Positions 37,378-47,457 of a stretch of 64,000 nt of DNA are shown one piece after another; position 1 is the stretch's first letter; every line of letters begins with the position of its first letter. The DNA is from Lysobacterales bacterium (GTDB lineage: Bacteria; Pseudomonadota; Gammaproteobacteria; Xanthomonadales; Rhodanobacteraceae), in the NCBI GenBank assembly GCA_002632325.1, contig NSJK01000002.1, positions 1 to 64,000 of the forward strand. Reading direction: 5' to 3'. The notes under the pieces are model-generated. The model saw only the letters and a list, made by a program, of their open reading frames with translations. It searched no databases and was not told where the DNA came from. The position numbers and the translations under genes were made by a program.

Positions 37378-38670
37378 TCAGCGCTTGCCGATCGCCACGT
37401 AGTCGCGCGGAGTCGCACCGGTGTAGATCTGGCGCGGCCGACCGATCTTGGTTTCCGGATCGTTGTGCTGCTCGATCCAATGCGCAACCCAGCCCGCAGT
37501 ACGCGCGATCGCGAACATCACCGTGAACAGCTCGGTCGGAATCTTGAGCGCCTTGTAGATGATGCCCGAGTAGAAATCGACGTTCGGGTAGAGCTTGCGT
37601 TCGACGAAATACGAATCCTTGAGCGCGGCCTGCTCCAGCTCCATCGCCACATCGAGCAGCGGATCACTGACGTTGAGATCGGCGAGCACCTTGTGGCACA
37701 TCTCGCGGATGATCGTCGCGCGCGGATCGAAGTTCTTGTAGACGCGGTGACCAAAGCCCATCAGGCGGAAGCCGGAGTTCTTGTCCTTGGCCTTCTCGAC
37801 TGCCTTGCCGACGTTCTTCGCATCGCCGATCTCGGCGAGCATCTTAAGCACGGCTTCATTGGCGCCGCCATGCGCGGGGCCCCAAAGTGCGGCGATGCCG
37901 GCGGCGACGCAGGCATAGGGATTGGCACCGGTCGAACCGACCAGACGCACGGTCGATGTCGATGCATTCTGTTCGTGATCGGCATGCAGGATGAACAGCA
38001 GATCGAGCGCCTTGGCCGCAACCGGACTCAGGTTGAGCGGCTCGCTGGGCACCTCGAACATCATGTGCAGGAAGCGCGTGACGTATTCGAGATTGTTGCG
38101 CGGATAGCGGATCGGCCAGCCGATCGAATAACGGTAGGTCGCGGCGGCAATCGTCGGCATCTTCGCGATCAAACGGATCGCGGCGAGACGGCGTTGCTCG
38201 GGATCGTTCATGTCGAGCGTGTCGTGATAGAACGCCGACAGCGAGGCGATCGACGCACACAACATCGCCATCGGATGCGCGTCGTAGTGGAAACCATGCA
38301 GGAAGTTCTTGAGTGCCTCGTGCATCATCGTGTGATGCGTGATCTCGTGCTCGAAGGCGGAAAACTGCGTCGCATCGGGGAGCTCGCCGTTCATCAGCAG
38401 ATAGGCGACCTCGAGGAAGCTCGACTGCTTGGCAAGTTGCTCGATCGGATAGCCGCGATAGAGCAGGACGCCCTTCTCGCCATCGATGAAGGTGACCGAA
38501 CTGCGCGTTGCAGCCGTGGCCATGAAGCCCGGATCGAAGGTGAAGTAACCGGTTTCCTTGTTGAGCTTGCCGATGTCGATGGCGGGGTCACCCATGCTGC
38601 CGGCGACCACCGGCAGGGCGGCGCTGAGCTGGGTAGCGGGATCGGTCAGGGTGACGGTTTTGTCGGACAC
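37378..38670 (-). CDS. gltA: Citrate synthase (type II)
   Basis: A 430-residue protein with the citrate synthase signature '[14 protein letters not shown]', the catalytic His region '[10 protein letters not shown]' and '[15 protein letters not shown]'. It condenses oxaloacetate and acetyl-CoA at the entry of the TCA cycle. Length and the N-terminal beta domain fit the hexameric, NADH-sensitive gammaproteobacterial type. Translation starts at a GTG (38670) with AAGGA 8 bp upstream. Confidence 0.97.
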   Translation of the reverse strand: MSDKTVTLTDPATQLSAALPVVAGSMGDPAIDIGKLNKETGYFTFDPGFMATAATRSSVTFIDGEKGVLLYRGYPIEQLAKQSSFLEVAYLLMNGELPDATQFSAFEHEITHHTMMHEALKNFLHGFHYDAHPMAMLCASIASLSAFYHDTLDMNDPEQRRLAAIRLIAKMPTIAAATYRYSIGWPIRYPRNNLEYVTRFLHMMFEVPSEPLNLSPVAAKALDLLFILHADHEQNASTSTVRLVGSTGANPYACVAAGIAALWGPAHGGANEAVLKMLAEIGDAKNVGKAVEKAKDKNSGFRLMGFGHRVYKNFDPRATIIREMCHKVLADLNVSDPLLDVAMELEQAALKDSYFVERKLYPNVDFYSGIIYKALKIPTELFTVMFAIARTAGWVAHWIEQHNDPETKIGRPRQIYTGATPRDYVAIGKR

Positions 38671-38844
38671 GGTCGGATTCCTTCGATTGCTGCGGCGAGT
38701 CGCCAGCGCAAGGCGCGGATCGGGATCGCCGGTGGATCAAGCAGAGCCGGCCAAGGCGCAGGCGCGCGGCCGAATCGGCATTATCGCACGGCGCAGGCGC
38801 ACCGCACGCAGGCGCATGGTGATCTCGCCCGGTCGCGATCTGAC

Positions 38845-38876
38845 GAAAACGCAAAACGCCGGCTGATGCCGGCGTT
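38845..38876 (-). terminator. Rho-independent terminator after rpmE
   Basis: A 9-bp stem AACGCCGGC with loop TGAT is followed on the minus strand by TTTTGCGTTTT. It lies 57 bp after the rpmE stop at 38933. Confidence 0.85.
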
Positions 38877-38932
38877 CTGGAGGCGCCAAACGAAGGACTG
38901 CGGTGGCCGAGGCCGGACCGCAATCCGCAGGA

Positions 38933-39175
38933 TCACTTGGCGTAACGGCGGCGGAACTTGTCGACACGGCCGGCGGTGTCGACGATCTTCTGCTTGCCGG
39001 TGAAGAAGGGGTGCGAATGGCTGGAAATTTCCACCTTGATCAGCGGATATTCCTTGCCGTCTTCCCACTTGATCGATTCCTTGCTCGTCATCGTCGAACG
39101 GGTGAGGAAGGAGAAATCGGTCGAAATGTCCTGAAACACGACCGGCTGATACTTGGGATGGGTGTCGGCTTTCAT
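38933..39175 (-). CDS. rpmE: 50S ribosomal protein L31, type B (zinc-free form)
   Basis: An 80-residue protein with the type B L31 pattern ('[24 protein letters not shown]', '[20 protein letters not shown]'). It has no cysteines, so it is the zinc-independent (C-minus) form. In many bacteria that form is induced by zinc limitation as a substitute for the zinc-binding type; in this lineage it may be the only copy, which the window cannot show. No Zur-like operator was identified upstream. Confidence 0.95.
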   Translation of the reverse strand: MKADTHPKYQPVVFQDISTDFSFLTRSTMTSKESIKWEDGKEYPLIKVEISSHSHPFFTGKQKIVDTAGRVDKFRRRYAK

Positions 39176-39301
39176 GGCTCGGCTCCGCGGAACGCCCGCG
39201 ACAAAAGAGCGGCATTCTAGCCGTGCCGGAGCCCGCAGCGCAACATTTCCGGGTCAAGGCAATGCGGATCGGCGTTGCCTTGCGGCCCCGCGCACCCAAA
39301 C

Positions 39302-40252
39302 TCAGGCAAACCGCGCAGCGCCCAGCGCGCGCGCCACCAGCGCCTCGAAGCGGGCCTGGTCGACATCGAGCACGATGTTCGCGTTGGCCGGTCGGCCATG
39401 GCGACGCTCCCAGTCGACCACGGTCGCGCCACGCGTGAGCGCGCCGCCGAGCTCGACCGCGACATGGCGTTGCTCGGCGCGGGTCACGATTTGCGGCTGC
39501 AGGGCCACTGCCATCGCCAGGGCATCGGCCACGATCATCCCCGGGCGGCCATTGGCCTGATTGAACCTGCGCGCGGTGCCTGCAATCGATGCGTAGAACC
39601 GCGCCCGCGCATCGCCTGCAGCGAGCATCGCATCGAAGCGATCAAAGGCCAGCGCATGACGCACGCAGGCCTCCCAGTCGACGAGATCGAACTGCGGCCA
39701 GGCCTCGAACACCACATGTGCGGCCTCGGGGTCGAAACCGATGTTGAACTCGGTCGGCACGCGCTCGAAATTGCCGCGACCACTGACCGCGCCGCCCATC
39801 ACCACCAGCCGCGCGATCCTGTCCGGCAGCTGCGGATCGAGACGCAAGGCGAGCGCGAGATTGGTCAACGGCGCGAGCGCGACCAAGGTCAGCTCGCCGG
39901 GCCGCTCGCGCGCCAGCCGCACGATCGCATTGGCCGCATGTTCATCGCTTGCCTTGCCCGAGGCGGGCAAATAGCCGGTGTCGCCAAAGCCATCGACGCC
40001 ATGCACGAAGGCCGCGTCCGCTGCCGGCAGCACCAACGGGGTCGCGCAGCCGGCATGTACGGGAATGCGCGCGCCGAGCACTTCGACCAGCTTGAGTGCA
40101 TTGCCCACCGTGTGGCCCAATCCGACGTTGCCTGCCGCGATCGTGAGGCCAACGACGTCGGCATGCGCCTGGGCCATGAGGATCGCCAGCGCGTCATCGA
40201 CGCCCGGGTCGGTATCGATCAGCAACGTGGGAAATTCAGCGGAGGAATTCAT
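39302..40252 (-). CDS. Inosine/uridine-preferring nucleoside hydrolase
   Basis: A 316-residue protein with the calcium-binding N-terminal motif LLIDTDPGVDDALAI, 'VMGGAVSGRGN' and 'EFNIGFDPEAAHVVFE', all characteristic of IUNH-family N-ribosyl hydrolases used in nucleoside salvage. Base preference cannot be determined. The start overlaps the methyltransferase stop by 4 bp. Confidence 0.92.
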   Translation of the reverse strand: MNSSAEFPTLLIDTDPGVDDALAILMAQAHADVVGLTIAAGNVGLGHTVGNALKLVEVLGARIPVHAGCATPLVLPAADAAFVHGVDGFGDTGYLPASGKASDEHAANAIVRLARERPGELTLVALAPLTNLALALRLDPQLPDRIARLVVMGGAVSGRGNFERVPTEFNIGFDPEAAHVVFEAWPQFDLVDWEACVRHALAFDRFDAMLAAGDARARFYASIAGTARRFNQANGRPGMIVADALAMAVALQPQIVTRAEQRHVAVELGGALTRGATVVDWERRHGRPANANIVLDVDQARFEALVARALGAARFA

Positions 40253-40995
40253 TGTGCATCCTTGTGGGCGATGATGACTTTGCGAAGTTTCAGCCATGAT
40301 GGCGCCATCCGCGGCGCGCGCAATTCGACGCGGACAAAGCCCGCAGCACGCACGCGCTCCACGATGTCGCCGCCATAGTCCCGAAACGCAAGAATGCCGG
40401 CTCCGCCGCGCAACGGGTCGCCATGCAGGACCGCCGGCAGCAGATGTTCGATCCTGCCATCACGCAGCCGCGCGCGCTCGATCGTGACCTCGCCTTCATG
40501 CAAAGGCACGCTGAACACGAGAACGCCACCCGCGCGCAACACGCGATGCAGCTCGGCCAGCGCACTTCGATCATCGGGCACGTGTTCGAGCACCTCGGTG
40601 TGAGTGATGAGGTCGAACGTTTCATCGGCAAACGTCAGTTGCTGCACGTCCTCGCTGCGTATGCTGTCCTTCTCGTGGCCAAACGGCACTTCGGGCAGGA
40701 ACTCGGAAACCTGCAGGCTGCGCACCTTGCGCCGCAGGAATGCGACCAAGGGCCCGCGCGCCGACAATTCGTAGGCGTCGCGATCGGTCAGATCAGGCAA
40801 CTCTTCGAGCAAGACTGCGCCCATGGCCAGATGAATCGAACTCGCTGCGCAGCGCAGGCAACGCACGCCATGATCGGATCGGTTCATGCGCAGCGCCAGA
40901 CTCGGTCCGCAAAAAGGGCAGCGCAGTCGCGCCAGCGCAAGCGCGCCCGGCTCAATCCGGGTCAGCGCCATGCGCGCGCGTCGCATGAAGGACAT
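40249..40995 (-). CDS. Class I SAM-dependent methyltransferase with N-terminal CxxC pairs
   Basis: A 248-residue protein. 'LRCPFCG ... VRCLRC' near the N-terminus may form a zinc knuckle. The methyltransferase core follows: 'QLTFADETFDLITHTEVLEHVPDD' and 'HRVLRAGGVLVFSVPLHEGE', as in Methyltransf_11. The classic glycine-rich SAM loop is replaced by an atypical segment before this. The ATG at 40995 is one base after the recG stop. The substrate is unknown. Confidence 0.8.
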   Translation of the reverse strand: MSFMRRARMALTRIEPGALALARLRCPFCGPSLALRMNRSDHGVRCLRCAASSIHLAMGAVLLEELPDLTDRDAYELSARGPLVAFLRRKVRSLQVSEFLPEVPFGHEKDSIRSEDVQQLTFADETFDLITHTEVLEHVPDDRSALAELHRVLRAGGVLVFSVPLHEGEVTIERARLRDGRIEHLLPAVLHGDPLRGGAGILAFRDYGGDIVERVRAAGFVRVELRAPRMAPSWLKLRKVIIAHKDAQ

Positions 40996-40996
40996 C

Positions 40997-43132
40997 TCAG
41001 GCACCCGCATAGTGAACCGCACTGCCGACCCAGCGCGCGACGATGCGGCGCGCGGCCTCGGCATCCTGAGCGCTCAAGTGCTCACCGATGCGATGCACGA
41101 GTGGCAACAGCGCGGCATCGCGAACCAGATCGGCGACGCGGAACTCGACCGCCCCCGTCTGGCGCGTGCCCAGCACCTCGCCTGGTCCGCGCAGTTCGAG
41201 ATCCTTCTCGGCGATGCGGAATCCATCATTGGTTTCGCGCATGACGGCCAAGCGCGCGCGCGCCTGCGCCGACAACGGCGGCTGGTAGAGCAGGACACAG
41301 GTCGAAGCCTCGCTGCCACGACCGACGCGACCGCGCAACTGGTGCAGCTGGGCGAGGCCGAGCCGCTCGACATTCTCGATCACCATGAGGCTCGCCTCCG
41401 GCACGTCGACGCCGACTTCGATCACCGTCGTCGCCACCAGCAGGCGTGTTTCGCCCGCCTTGAACGCTTCCATCGCAGCCTGCTTCTCCTTCGCCTTCAG
41501 CCGCCCGTGCACGAGGCCGATGCGCAGCTCGGGCAGCGCGGTGCTCAGCTCGGCGAAGGCCACTTCCGCGGCCTGTGCCTCGAGTTGCTCCGACTCCTCG
41601 ATCAGGGTGCAGACCCAGTACGCCTGACGTCCCTGCGCGCAGGCAGCACGAATGCGCTCGATGATCTCGGCGCGGCGCGAATTGGCGATCGCGACCGTCT
41701 GCACCGGCGTGCGCCCGGGAGGCAGCTCGTCGATCACCGAGACGTCGAGGTCGGCGTACGCCGCCATCGCCAGCGTGCGCGGAATCGGCGTCGCGGTGAG
41801 CACCAGTTGGTGTGGCACCACGCCTTCGCGCCCCTTCTCGCTCAAGGTCAGGCGCTGATGCACGCCGAAGCGATGCTGCTCGTCGATGATCGCCAGACCC
41901 AATCGCTGAAACTCGATGCCCTGCTGGATCAGTGCATGCGTGCCGATGACGATCGGCGCACCGGCCGCGACTGCGCCGCGAGCCCGCTCACGCGCGCGAC
42001 CCTGCACCTTGCCGGACAGCCACACCGGTTCGATGCCGAGCGGCCGCATCCAGGCTCCGAGCGTGCGCCAATGCTGCTCGGCGAGCAGTTCGGTCGGTGC
42101 GACCAAGGCGGTCTGCCAGCCACTCTCGGCCGCGGCGAGCGCCGCGAGTGCGGCAACCACGGTCTTGCCCGAACCGACGTCACCCTGCACCAGCCGCAAC
42201 ATCGGCGTGGATTGCGCAAGATCGTGCTCGACTTCGGTGGCGACCCGCGACTGCGCCGCGGTCAAAGCGAATGGCAGGCTCGTGCGCAGTCGTGTGCGCA
42301 GTTCGCCACTGCCGGACAAGGCCGGGGCGCGTCTGCTGCGCACCTGCGCGCGCAACCGCTTGAGCCCGAGGTGATGCGCCAACAGTTCCTCGAAGGCCAG
42401 CCGCCGCTGTGCCGGATGGGTGCCGGCAAGCAAGGCGGCGACATCGGCATCGGGTGGAGGTCGATGCGCGGTGAGCAAGGACTCGCGCAATGAAGCCATG
42501 CCCAGCTCCTTGAGCAAGGCAGGTGGCAGCAATTCGAGCGCAGCCGCCTCGGGCAGTCGTGCGAGCGCGCGCTCGACGATACCGGCCATGCGCAGGGGCG
42601 TGATGCCTTCGGTGCTCGGATAGATCGACGTGAGCCGTTCGCCCAGATCCGCGGGCGCATCGCCACGCAGGATGCGATATTGCGGATGGACGATCTCGGC
42701 GCCGTGCTGGCCCATGCGCACATCGCCAAAGCACAACACGCGCGCGCCTGGCACGAATTGCTCGGCCTGGCTGCGCTGAAAATGGAAGAAGCGCAGCGTC
42801 AGCGTGGCACGCGAGTCATCGACCAGCGCGACTCGCAACTGCGGACGAAAACGGAAGCCGCGCTCGACGCCATCCACGCGTGCCAGCACCTGGGCGCTGG
42901 CACCGATCGACAGCTCGGCAATCGGGGTCAGCCGGGTGCGGTCTTCGTAGCGCAGCGGCAGGTGGAACCACAGATCTTGCAGTTGGACGATGCCGATGCG
43001 CGCTAGGCGCTCGACCAGAGCAGGCCCCACGCCGGGCAGGCTGCCGACCGCAGCCAGCCCGGCATCGACAGACGCCGGCGCCGCCTCGACGCGGAATGCC
43101 TCAGCGGCAGGATTCGAGCGCGGCTGTTTCAT
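40997..43132 (-). CDS. recG: ATP-dependent DNA helicase RecG
   Basis: A 711-residue helicase with an N-terminal wedge/OB domain ('LPGVGPALVERLARIGI', 'PLRYEDRTRLTPI'), Walker A GDVGSGKT, 'IIDEQHRFGVHQR' (DEQH box), 'TATPIPRTLAM', and the C-terminal 'QLRGRVGRG' and 'LELRGPGEVLGTRQTG'. It remodels stalled forks and recombination intermediates. It follows ridA and spoT, the conserved order of this group. Confidence 0.97.
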   Translation of the reverse strand: MKQPRSNPAAEAFRVEAAPASVDAGLAAVGSLPGVGPALVERLARIGIVQLQDLWFHLPLRYEDRTRLTPIAELSIGASAQVLARVDGVERGFRFRPQLRVALVDDSRATLTLRFFHFQRSQAEQFVPGARVLCFGDVRMGQHGAEIVHPQYRILRGDAPADLGERLTSIYPSTEGITPLRMAGIVERALARLPEAAALELLPPALLKELGMASLRESLLTAHRPPPDADVAALLAGTHPAQRRLAFEELLAHHLGLKRLRAQVRSRRAPALSGSGELRTRLRTSLPFALTAAQSRVATEVEHDLAQSTPMLRLVQGDVGSGKTVVAALAALAAAESGWQTALVAPTELLAEQHWRTLGAWMRPLGIEPVWLSGKVQGRARERARGAVAAGAPIVIGTHALIQQGIEFQRLGLAIIDEQHRFGVHQRLTLSEKGREGVVPHQLVLTATPIPRTLAMAAYADLDVSVIDELPPGRTPVQTVAIANSRRAEIIERIRAACAQGRQAYWVCTLIEESEQLEAQAAEVAFAELSTALPELRIGLVHGRLKAKEKQAAMEAFKAGETRLLVATTVIEVGVDVPEASLMVIENVERLGLAQLHQLRGRVGRGSEASTCVLLYQPPLSAQARARLAVMRETNDGFRIAEKDLELRGPGEVLGTRQTGAVEFRVADLVRDAALLPLVHRIGEHLSAQDAEAARRIVARWVGSAVHYAGA

Positions 43133-43176
43133 CGCATCTCACCGCGACGCGGTGCTCGGGCGCCGTCGTGGCGCGC

Positions 43177-43563
43177 CTAGCCGGGCAGATGCATGATCGC
43201 GTCGACCTCGACCTGCGCATTGACCGGCAGCTCGCGCACGCCGATGGTCGAGCGCGCCGGATAAGGTTCGGCGAAGCGCTGCTTCATCACCTCGTTGACC
43301 GCGGCGAAGTTGCCGAGGTCGGTGAGGTAGACGCCGACGCGCACGATGTCGGCGAGTGATCCGCCGGCCGCCTTGCAGACTGCGGCCAGATTGTCGAATA
43401 CACGCTGCGCCTGCGCGCTGATGTCGCCCTCGACGAGCTTGCCGGTGGCCGGATCGAGCGGTGTCTGGCCCGACAGGTAGATCGTCGAACCAACCCGGAC
43501 CGCCTGCGAATAGGGGCCGATCGCCTTGGGAGCCTGATCGCTGTGGATGATGCTGCGTGCCAT
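43177..43563 (-). CDS. ridA: RidA family enamine/imine deaminase
   Basis: A 128-residue protein with 'IGPYSQAVRVG', 'LSGQTPLDPATGKLV' and the C-terminal 'PARSTIGVRELPVNAQVEVDAI' signature, including the conserved Arg that binds the imine carboxylate. It clears reactive 2-aminoacrylate-type intermediates from PLP enzymes. It lies between spoT and recG on the same strand. Confidence 0.95.
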   Translation of the reverse strand: MARSIIHSDQAPKAIGPYSQAVRVGSTIYLSGQTPLDPATGKLVEGDISAQAQRVFDNLAAVCKAAGGSLADIVRVGVYLTDLGNFAAVNEVMKQRFAEPYPARSTIGVRELPVNAQVEVDAIMHLPG

Positions 43564-43613
43564 GTCGTTTCACCGCGCGGGAAAGGAACGCGCAGGATAG
43601 CAAGCGCAGCGCC

Positions 43614-45776
43614 TCAGAGTGGATAGCGGCGCACGGTGTTGACCACCTGCAGGCGGCGCACATGGCGAATCACGTCGGCCAGATGCTTGCGATTGCGCAC
43701 TTCGATGGTGAACAGCAGCGTGGCCGTTTCGGTATCGCGTTCCTTGTACTCGACGTTCTCGATATTGGAGTGTGCCTCGGCAATTGCCGCAGCGACCTGC
43801 GCCAGCACGCCGGGCTTGTTGGACACGTCGATACGCAGTTCGACGCGATAGTCGCCCTGCACTGCCGAGTCCCAGGCCATTTCGATGCAGCGCTCGGGCA
43901 GCTTGCGCAGCTCGGGCACGTTCGGGCACTCGAGACGGTGGACGACGATACCCTTGCCTGCCGACAGGTAGCCCATGATCTCGTCGCCGGGCGTGGGATG
44001 GCAGCAGTTGGCGAAACTGAGCACACCGCGTTCGCTGCCGGTGATGAGGATCTTCTCGCCGCTGCGCACGTTGATCGCATGCGGGTGCTCGCCGTGCAGC
44101 ACGAGCAGCGCCTGCGCCTCGGTTTCGGCGACGCGGTTGCCGAGCGCGATGTCGGCGAGCAATTCCTCGAAGCGCTTGTACTTCTGTTCGTCGAGGTAGC
44201 GCTCGAGCACATTCGGCGGAATGGTTTCAAGCGAGGAATCGAGCGAAGAGAAGGCGCGATCGAGCATGCGATGGCCGAATTCGACCGCGTCCTCGTGCTG
44301 CAGACGCTTGAGATGATGGCGAATCGCGGTGCGCGCGCGACTGGAAACCACCCAGTCGAGCCATTGCGGACTCGGCGTGGCCGAGGCTGCCGTGACGATC
44401 TCGACGGTCTGCCCGCTGCTCAAGGGCGCGCGCAGCGGCACCAGCATCTGGTCGGCGCGCGCAGCCACTGCGCGATTGCCGACATCGGTATGCACGGCAT
44501 AGGCGAAATCGAGCGCGGTCGCATTGCGCGGCAACGACAGGATCTCGCCCTTGGGCGTGAACACGTAGATCTCGTCGGGGAACAGGTCGACCTTGACGTT
44601 CTCGACGAACTCCAGCGAAGAACCCGTAGCTCGTTCCTGATCGACCAGGCCCGACAGCCACTCGCGGGCGCGCGCTTGCGCGCTGTTGGCAGGCATCGCC
44701 TTGGACTTGTAGGCCCAATGTGCGGCGATTCCGCGGTCGGCGATCGTGTCCATGTCCTCAGTGCGGATCTGGATCTCGATTGGCGCACCGAACGGCCCGA
44801 ACAGCACCGTGTGCAGCGATTGGTAGCCGTTGGCCTTGGGAATGGCGATGAAGTCGCGAAAGCGCCCGTCGAGCGGCTTGTACAGGCCATGCACCGAACC
44901 CAGTGCCTGATAGCAATGCGCCACGCTGTCGACGACAACGCGAAAGCCGTACACGTCCATGACTTCGGCCAACGACTTCTGCTCGCCACGCATCTTGGTG
45001 TAGATGCTCCACGGCGACTTGATGCGGCTGACCACGCGGCTGGTCAGCTTGTCCGAGGACAAGCGCTTCTTGAGCGCCTCGGCGATCCGCGCCATCGCCT
45101 CGCGACGATTGCCCAGTGTGGCCTTGATGCGCTCGGCGATGATGCGATGGCGATCGGGATAGAGCGCGCGAAATCCCAGGTCCTGAAGCTCGGACTTGAA
45201 GTGATTCATGCCCAGCCGCTGCGCGATCGGCGCGTAGATTTCCAGCGTCTCGCGCGCAATCCGCCGACGTGACTGTGCCTCCATCGCGCCCAACGTGCGC
45301 ATGTTGTGCAGGCGGTCGGCAAGCTTGATGAGGATCACGCGCAGGTCGCGCGCCATCGCCAGCAGCATCTTGCGGAAACTCTCCGCTGCCGCTTCCTGCC
45401 GACTGCGGAAACGCACTTTGTCGAGTTTGGTGACGCCATCGACGAGTTCGACCACGACCGCACCGAACTCGGCGCCGATCTGTTCCGACGTCAGCGCGGT
45501 GTCTTCGAGCGTGTCATGCAGGATCGCGGCAATGATCGTCTCGGCATCGAGCCGCAGGTCGGCAAGAATGCCGGCCACGGCGACCGGATGGGTGATGTAG
45601 GGCTCGCCGCTCTTGCGCGTCTGGCCTTCGTGCGCCTGCGCTCCGACCTCGTAGGCGCGGCGCACGCGCGCGACCTGCTGACGCGGCAGATAGGCGCCCA
45701 ACTGATGTTCGAGCGCCCGCACATAGTCGGGGGTCTTGTCGCGCGTCGCGCTGCGCCTGGGCAGGAAAAGAGCCAC
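43614..45776 (-). CDS. spoT: Bifunctional (p)ppGpp synthetase/hydrolase
   Basis: A 720-residue RelA/SpoT protein with an intact HD hydrolase ('HPVAVAGILADLRLD', 'AILHDTLEDT'), the synthetase region ('SIYTKMRGEQKSLAEVMDVYGFRVVVD', 'DFIAIPKANGYQSLHT'), a TGS domain ('VFTPKGEILSLPRNATALDFAYAVHT') and a C-terminal ACT domain. The complete HD site supports ppGpp hydrolysis. It starts at GTG 45776, 60 bp after rpoZ, the standard rpoZ-spoT pairing. Confidence 0.96.
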   Translation of the reverse strand: MALFLPRRSATRDKTPDYVRALEHQLGAYLPRQQVARVRRAYEVGAQAHEGQTRKSGEPYITHPVAVAGILADLRLDAETIIAAILHDTLEDTALTSEQIGAEFGAVVVELVDGVTKLDKVRFRSRQEAAAESFRKMLLAMARDLRVILIKLADRLHNMRTLGAMEAQSRRRIARETLEIYAPIAQRLGMNHFKSELQDLGFRALYPDRHRIIAERIKATLGNRREAMARIAEALKKRLSSDKLTSRVVSRIKSPWSIYTKMRGEQKSLAEVMDVYGFRVVVDSVAHCYQALGSVHGLYKPLDGRFRDFIAIPKANGYQSLHTVLFGPFGAPIEIQIRTEDMDTIADRGIAAHWAYKSKAMPANSAQARAREWLSGLVDQERATGSSLEFVENVKVDLFPDEIYVFTPKGEILSLPRNATALDFAYAVHTDVGNRAVAARADQMLVPLRAPLSSGQTVEIVTAASATPSPQWLDWVVSSRARTAIRHHLKRLQHEDAVEFGHRMLDRAFSSLDSSLETIPPNVLERYLDEQKYKRFEELLADIALGNRVAETEAQALLVLHGEHPHAINVRSGEKILITGSERGVLSFANCCHPTPGDEIMGYLSAGKGIVVHRLECPNVPELRKLPERCIEMAWDSAVQGDYRVELRIDVSNKPGVLAQVAAAIAEAHSNIENVEYKERDTETATLLFTIEVRNRKHLADVIRHVRRLQVVNTVRRYPL

Positions 45777-45836
45777 GCCGGCGCCCCGCAGTTCAGGCCG
45801 ATCGAAGCGATCGGCGATGGCTGCCGTCAGCAGACA

Positions 45837-46130
45837 TCAGAGATCGTCGCCGCCCTTGCCCAGATCGTCATCGACTTCGGCCGCAGCCCATTCCAGCGCC
45901 TCACGTTCCTTGCGCTCGCGTTCCTGCCGATCGATCTCGTCGATCATCGTCTGGTTGACCTTGCGGTCGGCGATTTCACGCAAAGCCAGCACGGTCGGCT
46001 TGTCGTTCTCCGACTCGATCGCTGCCGCTGCGCCCTTGGACAACTGACGCGCGCGCTTGGTCGCCATGAGAACCAGTTCGAAGCGGTTGTCGACCACCTT
46101 GAGGCAGTCTTCCACGGTAATCCGTGCCAT
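45837..46130 (-). CDS. rpoZ: RNA polymerase omega subunit
   Basis: A 97-residue protein beginning [19 protein letters not shown] with '[11 protein letters not shown]' and '[15 protein letters not shown]', diagnostic of omega. It stabilises the beta' subunit and forms part of the ppGpp binding site, which fits its place before spoT. gmk, normally directly upstream, is separated here by the mla genes. Confidence 0.97.
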   Translation of the reverse strand: MARITVEDCLKVVDNRFELVLMATKRARQLSKGAAAAIESENDKPTVLALREIADRKVNQTMIDEIDRQERERKEREALEWAAAEVDDDLGKGGDDL

Positions 46131-46316
46131 CGGAACTCTCCGGTAAAATTGAAGCCAATTCATGGCTTTACGGGCAGGCATTGTAGCCTCCCGGTTTTGT
46201 GCAGTGCAATCGGCGAAGGCCACCACGTGCACGCGGTGGGCGTTTTCGCGTAGCCTTGCACTGCGGCATGGACACCCCCGACGTGCGCCGCCCACGACGC
46301 ACTTTTGAGACTTTCG

Positions 46317-47141
46317 ATGGCTTTGAAGGCAAGCACCATCCTGCGGCGAGCGGGACTCTTGGGCCTGTGCGCGGCGTTGCTGGCCGGCTGCGGCACGATC
46401 GCCCCCCCGCGCACCGACGACCCGCTGGAGTCGTTCAACCGCAAGGTCTACATCTTCAACGACGCCGCCGACAAGGCAGTGATCCGGCCGGTCGCCGTGA
46501 CCTATCGCAAGGTCACCAATGACACCGCGCGGCGCCTGATCTCGAATTTCTTCGCCAACATCAAGATGCCGATCACGATCATCAACGACCTGCTGCAGGC
46601 CGAGGCGGAGTCGGCGCTGCGCAATACCGGTCGCTTCGCCGTCAACAGCACGATCGGCGTCATCGGCCTGTTCGACCCGGCCAGCAAGATGAAGCTGCCT
46701 TACGACGAGACCGATTTCGGCGTGACACTGGCCCGATGGGGCCTGCCCGAAGGTCCGTATCTGGTCCTGCCGCTGGTCGGCCCGACCACCGGTCGCGACG
46801 TGCTGCGCATGCCCGTCGATCAATTCTTCGATCCCCTGTACTGGTACGGCCTGCGCAATGACAGCTGGTTTCTCAGCCAGTACTCGCCGAACCTGTTCTA
46901 TCTGGTCACGCTGCGCTCACGTGGCATCGAGGCCGAGAGCCTGCTCGAAGGTGTGTTCGACCCCTATATCTTCCAGCGTGATGCCTATCGCCAGCGCCGG
47001 CTGTACGCGATCTACGCCGGTCATCCGCCTGACGAGATCATCGAGCAGCTGCAGGGCACCAACGATGTCGACGTCGATGCCCTGCTCGAAGAACAGCACG
47101 AATACGAAAAGAGCAAGAACGCCGAACCGGCCAAGCACTGA
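46317..47141 (+). CDS. mlaA: MlaA/VacJ outer-membrane phospholipid-trafficking lipoprotein
   Basis: A 274-residue protein with lipoprotein signal ([13 protein letters not shown]) and the VacJ signature '[15 protein letters not shown]', '[17 protein letters not shown]' and '[16 protein letters not shown]'. It removes misplaced phospholipid from the outer leaflet and passes it to MlaC. It is convergent with mlaB, 16 bp apart, and divergent from rpoZ. ATG 46317 is preferred to a TTG 12 bp earlier because the signal sequence begins there. Confidence 0.95.
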   Translation: MALKASTILRRAGLLGLCAALLAGCGTIAPPRTDDPLESFNRKVYIFNDAADKAVIRPVAVTYRKVTNDTARRLISNFFANIKMPITIINDLLQAEAESALRNTGRFAVNSTIGVIGLFDPASKMKLPYDETDFGVTLARWGLPEGPYLVLPLVGPTTGRDVLRMPVDQFFDPLYWYGLRNDSWFLSQYSPNLFYLVTLRSRGIEAESLLEGVFDPYIFQRDAYRQRRLYAIYAGHPPDEIIEQLQGTNDVDVDALLEEQHEYEKSKNAEPAKH

Positions 47142-47157
47142 GCGGCTTGCGCACGGC

Positions 47158-47457
47158 TCAGGCCTGCAGGAATTCCTCGGCGCCACACAGCCGAGCGAGC
47201 GCGAGCAAGCCTGCGGGCAGGCTGCGAAACTTCAAGCGGACGCCGGCGCGCTGCGCGCGCGCCGACCATGCAAGCAGCACGGCGAGGGTCGCGCTGTCGG
47301 GGCGTTCGAGCCCGGCCAGATCGACTGCGACCTGCTGTTGGCCTTCACCGACCAGTTCGCGCCAGCGTGGCGCCGCCGCGGCAGCCTCGGCGAAGCCCAG
47401 ACGACCGCGCAGCCGCGGGCCGGCCGCGTCGCGCTCGATGACGAAGGCCGCGTTCAT
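47158..47457 (-). CDS. mlaB: STAS-domain protein MlaB
   Basis: A 99-residue STAS-fold protein ('VAVDLAGLERPDSATLAVLLAWSARAQRAGVRLKF') that binds the MlaF ATPase in the inner-membrane MlaFEDB complex. The Ser/Thr of the STAS loop is present in 'DSATLAVL'. The start shares one base with the mlaC stop (TGATG). Confidence 0.88.
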   Translation of the reverse strand: MNAAFVIERDAAGPRLRGRLGFAEAAAAAPRWRELVGEGQQQVAVDLAGLERPDSATLAVLLAWSARAQRAGVRLKFRSLPAGLLALARLCGAEEFLQA